Shown here: in pieces, positions 1-5,281 of the stretch
How the letters are laid out: the number at the start of each line of letters is the position of its first letter
Numbering within the stretch: the stretch's first letter is position 1
Source: Flavobacteriales bacterium
Lineage (GTDB): Bacteria; Bacteroidota; Bacteroidia; Flavobacteriales; UBA7430
Direction: 5' to 3'
DNA length: 5,281 bases
Assembly: GCA_024959975.1 (NCBI GenBank)
Contig: JANXFM010000163.1
Location: 1 to 5,281 of the forward strand
Made by a program: the position numbers and the translations under genes
Notes under the pieces: generated by a model
What the model was told of the DNA's origin: nothing
The model's database searches: none
What the model saw: only the letters and a program-made list of their open reading frames with translations

Positions 1-27
1 ATATATTTATAGATATAGTTTAAGCCG

Positions 28-1374
28 TTAAGCTTGAGCTAACTTTATAAAGTCCTCATAAGAAATTTCTTTCTCCTTCATTTTAAACGCCTCTTTAAAG
101 AAAGTAGTCATTTTAGATGCGAACACGCGATCGTAAATATTTTTCTCTTCTTCTTTGTTCGTAAGAACTTGCTGAGCATATTGCTCTAACAACTCTTCCT
201 CCGGCGAAAGCTGACCGTATTGAGCCATTTGAGCAGCAATTAATTTCTTAGCCTCTGCAAGAGCCTCTTCTTTAGCAACACTTAAATTGTTTTCTTTAGC
301 GATTTTATTCTCGATAATCTGCCACTTCAAAGACTTCTTATAACCCTCAAAATCATTTTCAATTTCATCTAAAGTAACAGGCTTCTCAGATACTGTTTGC
401 ATCCAACGCTTCAAAAAGTCTTCCGGTAAATCAAATGAAGTCTTCTCTAACAAGAAATCAACTGCATCATTCTGGAATTTACGATCAGACTCTCCTACGA
501 ACATATTCTCTGCTTCGGTAGCAATCTTCGCACGGAATTCCTTTTCATTTTTCACAACACCTTCACCGTATACTTTATCAAACAATTCTGTATTCAGCGT
601 AGCCGGTTCCATACGACTGATATTATCAACAGTAAAAGAAAATTGCGCTTTCAAGTCAGCGTAAGCCTCTTTATCAATATTCAACATGGCAGCAGTATCC
701 GTATCATTTTCAAAAGCCTCTTTAGGATCTAAAACAATAACGGCACCTTTTTCAGAACCAATAAATTCATTTTTCAACTTTTTCTTTTTCACGAAATCAA
801 GTGATACAGAGGCTTGATTTGAAATACCTCCGTCTACAGCTAAGCCCTCAGCATCTAATTCCTGGAACGTACCATAAACCAAATCTTTCTCTTCTACTTT
901 CTCCGGGCTAGACATTTTACCGTAACGCTTCGCAATATCTTCCGCGTAGCGATCTATCATAGTATCGTCAGCCTTAATTTTATAAAAGTCGAGTTTATTC
1001 TTTTTTGAAATCTTCACCTCAAATATTGGAGCCAAACCTAATTCGTATTCAAATACAAAATCTTCTTGTTTGTCCCAGTCAATCTGCTCAGCTTCTTTAG
1101 GTAATGGATTCCCTAAGATATCTAGCTTTTCATCAACGATGTACTTCGTAATAGAATCAGAAAGGATCTTGTTGATCTCTTCAACTTTTACCGGAATACC
1201 GTAACGCTTTTTAACAACTCCCATAGGCACTTTTCCTTTTCGGAAACCCGGCATATCGGCAGTTTTTCGGTAGTCAGCTAAAACTGTTGCTACGCGCTCT
1301 TGATAATCAGCAGCTGAAAGCTCTATTTTCAAAACTGCATTTAAAGAATCGATGTTTTCTTTAGAAATATTCAT
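28..1374 (-). CDS. tig: Trigger factor, ribosome-associated chaperone
   Basis: Trigger factor docks on the ribosome at the peptide exit tunnel and shields nascent cytosolic chains. The 448-residue product is slightly longer than the E. coli protein (432). The N-terminal ribosome-binding domain (about 1-115) carries the signature loop GFRKGKVP at residues 43-50, at the position expected for the family. Residues about 155-255 sit where the FKBP-type prolyl isomerase domain belongs but are diverged, with a lysine run (196-199) and acidic stretches. Residues about 265-435 form the helical C-terminal chaperone domain, including LPEDF (316-320). I chose the ATG at 1374: the frame extends upstream only through two TTG codons, and MNISKENID matches the usual family start. 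No strong Shine-Dalgarno is visible. The gene is divergent from fbp, with its own candidate promoter at 1444-1478. Family assignment is very secure; loss of isomerase activity is inference. Confidence 0.96.
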   Translation of the reverse strand: MNISKENIDSLNAVLKIELSAADYQERVATVLADYRKTADMPGFRKGKVPMGVVKKRYGIPVKVEEINKILSDSITKYIVDEKLDILGNPLPKEAEQIDWDKQEDFVFEYELGLAPIFEVKISKKNKLDFYKIKADDTMIDRYAEDIAKRYGKMSSPEKVEEKDLVYGTFQELDAEGLAVDGGISNQASVSLDFVKKKKLKNEFIGSEKGAVIVLDPKEAFENDTDTAAMLNIDKEAYADLKAQFSFTVDNISRMEPATLNTELFDKVYGEGVVKNEKEFRAKIATEAENMFVGESDRKFQNDAVDFLLEKTSFDLPEDFLKRWMQTVSEKPVTLDEIENDFEGYKKSLKWQIIENKIAKENNLSVAKEEALAEAKKLIAAQMAQYGQLSPEEELLEQYAQQVLTNKEEEKNIYDRVFASKMTTFFKEAFKMKEKEISYEDFIKLAQA

Positions 1375-1443
1375 CAACAATTCATTTGATGGTTAAACCT
1401 TGTAAATGAAGGTATTAAAATTTGAACTCCTCAAAATTGGGCG

Positions 1444-1478
1444 CAAATATACACATTTTTTAAAGGGCAGGATAACAA
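1444..1478 (-). promoter_or_regulatory. Candidate Bacteroidota-type promoter for tig
   Basis: Read on the minus strand, 1451-1444 is TATATTTG, an exact match to the Bacteroidota -7 consensus TAnnTTTG. A TTG that could serve as the -33 element lies at 1478-1476. The spacer of 24 bp is longer than the usual 19-21, so the upstream element is weak. Transcription would begin near 1437, giving a leader of about 60 nt before the ATG at 1374. Inferred from consensus only. Confidence 0.5.
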
Positions 1479-1527
1479 TGGATTAATTATTACAATGATC
1501 CGTTCGTAGTGATTGCTGAAACAACAT

Positions 1528-1557
1528 TTTGTGAACTGCTCATAAAACTTATCTTTG
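1528..1557 (+). promoter_or_regulatory. Candidate Bacteroidota-type promoter for fbp
   Basis: TTTG at 1528-1531 (-33 element) is followed after 18 bp by TATCTTTG at 1550-1557, an exact match to TAnnTTTG. Both elements fit the promoters known for the Bacteroidota primary sigma factor, and the spacing is within one base of the usual range. The predicted start near 1562-1565 would leave a leader of about 80 nt before fbp. A 5-bp inverted repeat, ACCAA/TTGGT at 1562-1574, falls just at the predicted start and could be an operator or small leader hairpin, though it may be chance. Confidence 0.62.
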
Positions 1558-1643
1558 TCAGACCAAAACTTGGTAACAACGATTGCCCCCTAAAAGATTA
1601 AACTAAATATTTTTTAGAATCAAATAAATATTGAAAATGTATT

Positions 1644-2672
1644 ATGAGTAACAAAGAAATTGTGCTTCTAAATCAATTTGTGGGAGAAAAAACTGAACTT
1701 CACGGCGATGACCCAAAAGCGATGTTAAAAATTTTAACTGCTGTTGAGAAGGCTTCAACGAATGTACACCGAACAATTAACAAAGCCGGATTAGAAGATA
1801 TTTTAGGTGCAGCCGGAAGTGAAAATGTACAAGGAGAGCAAGTTCAAAAACTTGATCTTTTCGCTAATGAGCAATTTATTGAAAACCTTAAAGGCACCGG
1901 ATATATCGCAGCTATTGCAAGCGAAGAAAATGAAGAGATTATTACCTTAAACGAAACGGGCGAATATTTATTTGCCACAGACCCTCTCGATGGTTCTTCA
2001 AATATTGATGTAAATATTTCCGTGGGTACTATCTTCTCGGTTTTTAAAAGAACTAGAAAAGGAACTCCAAAAAAAGAAGAGTTTAATCGCTACGGACACG
2101 AGCAAATTTTAGCCGGCTATGTCCTTTATGGCACTTCTACAGTTTTAGTTTACACATGTGGTCATGGGGTTCACTCCTTTACCTTTGATACAAAAACGAA
2201 TACTTTTGCGCTTACGAACGCCTCAATAAAAACACCCGAAAAAGGAAACATATTCTCAATCAATGAAGGGAATTACAATACGCTAGAAAAAGGCGTTCAA
2301 GACTACATTAGCTACTGTAAAGAATTAAACGAAAAAGGAAAGCGTACACACACAGCCCGATTTATGGGTTCACTGGTTGCAGACTTCCACAGAAACATGC
2401 TTAAAGGTGGGATTTTTATCTACCCGGCAACAGCAGATGCACCTAAAGGCAGATTGCGTTTACTTTACGAATGCAACCCAATAGCTATGATTGCAGAACA
2501 AGCCGGCGGTATTGCCACTTGGGGTGCCGAACGTTTGTTAGCTATTAAAGCTGAAGAAATACACCAACGCACTCCCTTCTTTACAGGCTCTAAAGAGATG
2601 ATGGAGAAAGCGTTGAGCTTTTTAACTAAGGAGTCAGAATACAGAATACAGGAGTCAGAAAAAATAAGCTAA
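1644..2672 (+). CDS. fbp: Fructose-1,6-bisphosphatase, class I
   Basis: The enzyme hydrolyses fructose 1,6-bisphosphate to fructose 6-phosphate and phosphate, the committed step of gluconeogenesis in the cytosol. The 342-residue product has the family's metal and catalytic motifs: SEE at 93-95, DPLDGSSN at 113-120 (metal ligands), the NEGN segment, the substrate-binding stretch GSLVADFHRN, and GRLRLLYECNP at 269-279, which fits the class I signature and holds the metal-ligand glutamate E276. The core resembles the usual 330-340-residue enzyme and appears intact. The ATG at 1644 has no strong Shine-Dalgarno, but the protein aligns well from here and the promoter at 1528-1557 lies suitably upstream. 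The last 14 residues (KESEYRI, QESEKIS) are unusual: they are encoded by a heptamer repeat and lie beyond the normal end of the fold. mfd follows 108 bp downstream in the same direction. Confidence 0.97.
   Translation: MSNKEIVLLNQFVGEKTELHGDDPKAMLKILTAVEKASTNVHRTINKAGLEDILGAAGSENVQGEQVQKLDLFANEQFIENLKGTGYIAAIASEENEEIITLNETGEYLFATDPLDGSSNIDVNISVGTIFSVFKRTRKGTPKKEEFNRYGHEQILAGYVLYGTSTVLVYTCGHGVHSFTFDTKTNTFALTNASIKTPEKGNIFSINEGNYNTLEKGVQDYISYCKELNEKGKRTHTARFMGSLVADFHRNMLKGGIFIYPATADAPKGRLRLLYECNPIAMIAEQAGGIATWGAERLLAIKAEEIHQRTPFFTGSKEMMEKALSFLTKESEYRIQESEKIS
2628..2662 (+). repeat. Five-unit heptamer repeat inside the 3' end of fbp
   Basis: Five consecutive 7-bp units can be read: AAGGAGT (2628-2634), CAGAATA twice (2635-2648), CAGGAGT (2649-2655) and CAGAAAA (2656-2662). 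As a result the 11-mer AGGAGTCAGAA occurs at 2629-2639 and again at 2650-2660, exactly 21 bp apart. Because 21 bp is seven codons, the protein tail repeats with a seven-residue period (KESEYRI then QESEKIS). Dispersed heptameric repeats are known in other bacteria, for example the STRR sequences of cyanobacteria; whether this unit is dispersed in this genome cannot be seen here. Confidence 0.7.
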
Positions 2673-2689
2673 GGGAATTTATCATCAAT

Positions 2690-2717
2690 TTTTAACCTTT
2701 AACTTTTATTTTTTAAC
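2690..2717 (+). repeat. Second heptamer-periodic tract, T-rich, after fbp
   Basis: Four 7-bp units follow one another: TTTTAAC (2690-2696), CTTTAAC (2697-2703), TTTTATT (2704-2710) and TTTTAAC (2711-2717). The tract begins 18 bp after the fbp stop codon. The unit differs from the one in the fbp tail but has the same period. Low sequence complexity means chance or simple slippage is possible, so the confidence is moderate. Confidence 0.5.
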
Positions 2718-2737
2718 TCCATTTACATAAAATACGC

Positions 2738-2763
2738 ACCCCGGTCAGTACACTGATCGGGGT
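2738..2763 (+). terminator. Strong GC-rich hairpin between fbp and mfd
   Basis: The arm ACCCCGGTCAG (2738-2748) pairs with CTGATCGGGGT (2753-2763) around the tetraloop TACA. The stem is 11 bp with a single G-U wobble and is by far the most GC-rich structure in the AT-rich spacer. It may end fbp transcription, but the bases after it (TTAAGCC) are not a proper T run, so it is a poor intrinsic terminator by the usual rule. It ends only 17 bp before the mfd ATG, so it could instead affect mfd translation or protect the fbp mRNA 3' end. The structure is certain; the function is not. Confidence 0.6.
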
Positions 2764-2780
2764 TAAGCCATTAAAGGGAC

Positions 2781-5281
2781 ATGAAAAAAAGTGAACTGTT
2801 AAACGGTTATTTAAAAAGTGTTCAAGACAAAAAAATTCTTGAACATTTAGACCATTACAAATCAATTCATTTAAGTGAACTAACAGGTTCTGCAGCTACT
2901 ATGGTAGCCTCTACTTGTTTCAAAGCATCTGAGCAAACATTTATCTTTATCCTAAACGATAAAGAAGAAGCAGCCTACTTCCACAACGACCTGGAGCAGT
3001 TCATTCCCGAAAAAAACCTTCTCTTCTACCCCGGCTCATACCGTCGTCCATATCAGATTGAAGAAACAGACAATGCTAATGTTCTGATGCGTGCTGAAGT
3101 TCTCAACAGGTTGAATTCGCGCAGAAAACCCTCCTGTATTGTCACCTACCCCGATGCTATTTTTGAAAAAGTAATCACAAAAAAGGAACTTACTAAAAAC
3201 ACCCTTAAACTTACTGTTGGAGAAGAAATAGGTATCAACTTTTTAAACGAAACCATGTTCGAATATGGTTTCGAATATGCCGATTTTGTTGTTGAGCCCG
3301 GACAATTTTCCATACGTGGCGGCATCGTAGATGTCTTCTCTTTTTCGAATGAACATCCATATCGCATCGAGTTTTTTGGCGATGAAGTAGAAAGTATTCG
3401 AAGCTTTAACATCAACACACAATTATCTATTCAGGAGGTAAAAAAGCTCAACATCATTCCAAATGTAGAGAATAAAGAGATGATTGAGGCACGGGTTCCT
3501 TTTATGAATTATCTAGGCGACAAGGCTACGATTTGGATTAAAGACGAGGAACTTTGTAAAGCACACTTAGACAAACTCTACCTCAAAGCATATGATGCCT
3601 ACGAGGAGTTGGATGGCACCATTAAACACATCAAACCGAAAGAACTCTTCATCAATGCAAAAATATTTAAACAGTCAATAAATGACTTTCACATTGTTTC
3701 GTTTGGAGCAAAAAATCAGGATTCTTCAAAAGAAATTAATTTTCAGACTTCTTTTCAGCCAAGCTTTAACAAGCAGTTCGATCTGATCATCGAACATTTT
3801 AATGAAAAGACTGATGAAGGTTACGAAAACCTGATTCTGTGCTCGTCTCAAAAGCAGGAAGAACGCTTTCACAACATCTTTGAAAAGATTGACGAGAACT
3901 TTAAATACAGCACAATGCTCCTTCCACTCCATGAAGGATTTATAGATCACGAAAACAAAATACTTTGTTACACCGACCATCAATTATTTGAACGCTACCA
4001 CAAATTTAAACTCAAGTCGGCACAACAATACAAGAAAACCATTACACTAGATGAAATTACCAATTTAGAAATTGGCGATTTTGTAACGCATATCGATCAT
4101 GGTATCGGGAAATTTGGAGGACTGCAAAAAATAGATGTACAGGGGAAAAAGCAAGAGGCGATAAAACTTATTTATCGCAACAATGACTTGCTTTATGTGA
4201 GCATTCATGCACTTCATAAAATCAGCAAGTTTAATGGTAAGGAAGGTAAAGCCCCAAAAATCCACCAACTCGGATCGCCTCAATGGGCAAAAACAAAAAA
4301 CAAGACCAAGACTAAGATTAAAACCATTGCCTACGACTTAATCCAGTTGTATGCCAAACGTAAGACAGTAAAGGGTTTTGCTTTTAATCCCGACAATTAT
4401 TTGCAATACGAATTAGAGGCTAGCTTCCTGTATGAAGATACGCCCGACCAGCTTAAAACCACCCAGGCAGTTAAAAAAGACATGGAGTCTAATACGCCTA
4501 TGGATCGTCTGGTTTGTGGCGATGTAGGTTTTGGTAAAACCGAAATTGCGATACGTGCTGCATTTAAAGCGATTTGCGACAATAAACAAGTAGCCATATT
4601 GGTGCCAACAACTATTCTTGCTCTTCAGCATTACAAAACATTTCGCAAGCGTTTAAAAGATTTTCCTTGTACAGTAGATTACATCAACCGTTTTAAAACT
4701 ACAAAACAGCAAAAAGAAACCTTACAAAACCTGGCAGATGGAAAGGTAGATATCATTATTGGCACACACCGACTTGTTGGTAAAGATGTTAAATTTCTTG
4801 ATTTGGGCTTATTAGTGATTGATGAAGAACAAAAATTTGGCGTTGGCGTAAAAGACAAACTCAAAACCATCAAGGCAAATGTAGATACATTAACCTTAAC
4901 GGCTACGCCTATTCCAAGGACTTTACAATTCTCACTGATGGCTGCAAGAGATCTGTCGACCATTAAAACAGCTCCACCAAACCGTCTTCCTGTACAAACA
5001 CAAAACATTGGATTTAACGAAGAAACCATTCGAGATGCCATACAATATGAAGTTTCGAGAGGTGGACAGATTTTCTTTATTCACAATCGAATAGAAAATA
5101 TCAAAGAAGTAGCCGGAATGATTCAGCGTCTTTGTCCAGACGTAAAAGTAGGCATAGGACATGGCCGTATGGAAGGACCTAAATTGGAGCGTTTAATGCT
5201 AGACTTCATCGAAGGTGAATTTGACTTACTTGTCTCCACAACCATTATCGAAAGTGGACTGGACATACCTAACGCCAACAC
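2781..5281 (+). CDS. mfd: Transcription-repair coupling factor Mfd (5' part, cut by window end)
   Basis: Mfd is a DNA translocase that removes RNA polymerase stalled at lesions and recruits UvrA for nucleotide excision repair. The frame is open for 833 codons to the window edge; full proteins are about 1,100-1,150 residues, so about a quarter is missing. Visible in order: an N-terminal UvrB-like module with YPGSYRRPY (83-91) and EPGQFSIRGG onwards (172-188), then RIEFFGDEVESI; the RNA polymerase-interacting CarD-like domain from GDFVTHIDHGIG (432) to about 500, followed by a lysine-rich linker; helicase lobe 1 with Walker A GDVGFGKTE (580-588), motif II DEEQ (681-684) and motif III TATP (707-710); and the start of lobe 2 with STTIIESGLDIPNAN (819-833). 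Motif VI, the TRG translocation motif and the C-terminal domain lie beyond the window. The ATG at 2781 is preceded by AAAGGG only 2 bp away. I see no TAnnTTTG promoter in the spacer, so read-through from fbp is possible. Confidence 0.97.
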   Translation, partial: MKKSELLNGYLKSVQDKKILEHLDHYKSIHLSELTGSAATMVASTCFKASEQTFIFILNDKEEAAYFHNDLEQFIPEKNLLFYPGSYRRPYQIEETDNANVLMRAEVLNRLNSRRKPSCIVTYPDAIFEKVITKKELTKNTLKLTVGEEIGINFLNETMFEYGFEYADFVVEPGQFSIRGGIVDVFSFSNEHPYRIEFFGDEVESIRSFNINTQLSIQEVKKLNIIPNVENKEMIEARVPFMNYLGDKATIWIKDEELCKAHLDKLYLKAYDAYEELDGTIKHIKPKELFINAKIFKQSINDFHIVSFGAKNQDSSKEINFQTSFQPSFNKQFDLIIEHFNEKTDEGYENLILCSSQKQEERFHNIFEKIDENFKYSTMLLPLHEGFIDHENKILCYTDHQLFERYHKFKLKSAQQYKKTITLDEITNLEIGDFVTHIDHGIGKFGGLQKIDVQGKKQEAIKLIYRNNDLLYVSIHALHKISKFNGKEGKAPKIHQLGSPQWAKTKNKTKTKIKTIAYDLIQLYAKRKTVKGFAFNPDNYLQYELEASFLYEDTPDQLKTTQAVKKDMESNTPMDRLVCGDVGFGKTEIAIRAAFKAICDNKQVAILVPTTILALQHYKTFRKRLKDFPCTVDYINRFKTTKQQKETLQNLADGKVDIIIGTHRLVGKDVKFLDLGLLVIDEEQKFGVGVKDKLKTIKANVDTLTLTATPIPRTLQFSLMAARDLSTIKTAPPNRLPVQTQNIGFNEETIRDAIQYEVSRGGQIFFIHNRIENIKEVAGMIQRLCPDVKVGIGHGRMEGPKLERLMLDFIEGEFDLLVSTTIIESGLDIPNAN

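Larger units (their letters stand above)
1375..1643. other. Divergent intergenic region between tig and fbp
   Basis: This 269-bp AT-rich stretch separates two genes that point away from each other. It contains one candidate promoter for each, with -7 elements about 100 bp apart and no overlap, so the genes could be controlled independently. I see no convincing open reading frame, tRNA or riboswitch in it. A small AT-rich inverted repeat (CTAAA, 5-nt gap, TTTAG) occurs near 1602-1616 but is too short and AT-rich to interpret. Confidence 0.75.

Noticed and set aside
1..27. Terminator for tig in the left edge
   Set aside because: Only 27 AT-rich bases are present after the tig stop codon, with no hairpin visible; any terminator would lie outside the window.
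1375..1380. Upstream TTG start for trigger factor, adding two residues
   Set aside because: The ATG at 1374 gives the conserved family N-terminus MNISKENID, and the two upstream TTG codons add nothing recognisable.
1637..1639. Upstream ATG as an alternative fbp start
   Set aside because: It is seven bases from the ATG at 1644 and therefore out of frame with fbp.
4290..4326. Lysine-rich near-repeat in mfd (AAG/AAA with ACC/ACT codons) as a repeat element
   Set aside because: It encodes the basic linker that follows the RNA polymerase-interacting domain in Mfd proteins generally, and the period is not regular.
3146..5162. Seven minus-strand open frames of 66-120 codons (3146-3418, 3726-3983, 4065-4283, 4397-4597, 4413-4631, 4679-5041, 4932-5162)
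   Set aside because: All lie antisense to the continuous mfd frame, which carries recognisable motifs throughout. Their products show no domain, and several overlap each other in different frames.
1..5281. A new defence, mobile or biosynthetic system
   Set aside because: The window holds three conserved housekeeping genes in intact frames, with no direct-repeat arrays, transposase, integrase, attachment sites or unknown gene cluster.

Overview
The window looks like a piece of an AT-rich Bacteroidota chromosome. Three things point there: the protein family variants (a long trigger factor with a diverged middle domain, and an Mfd helicase with DEEQ in motif II), two sites matching the Bacteroidota -7 promoter element TAnnTTTG, and the lack of strong Shine-Dalgarno sequences. 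The class or genus cannot be fixed from the sequence alone.

Layout: 28-1374 on the minus strand is tig (trigger factor). 1375-1643 is a divergent intergenic region with a candidate promoter for each flanking gene. 1644-2672 on the plus strand is a class I fructose-1,6-bisphosphatase (fbp). 2673-2780 is a short spacer with a heptamer-periodic T-rich tract and a strong GC-rich hairpin. 2781 to the right edge on the plus strand is the first 833 codons of mfd, the transcription-repair coupling factor, in one unbroken frame and cut by the window end. mfd has no stop codon inside the window, so it is easy to miss when only closed reading frames are listed; all the minus-strand open frames between 3146 and 5162 are its antisense shadows.

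The three genes are housekeeping functions (nascent-chain folding, gluconeogenesis, transcription-coupled DNA repair) with no evident shared pathway. fbp and mfd may be co-transcribed because they are close and in the same direction, but a hairpin lies between them. I see no mobile element, CRISPR array, RNA gene, toxin-antitoxin pair or defence system, and no sign of a new biological system. The most unusual structure is a pair of different 7-bp-periodic repeat tracts at the 3' end of fbp, one of which encodes the last 14 residues of the enzyme.
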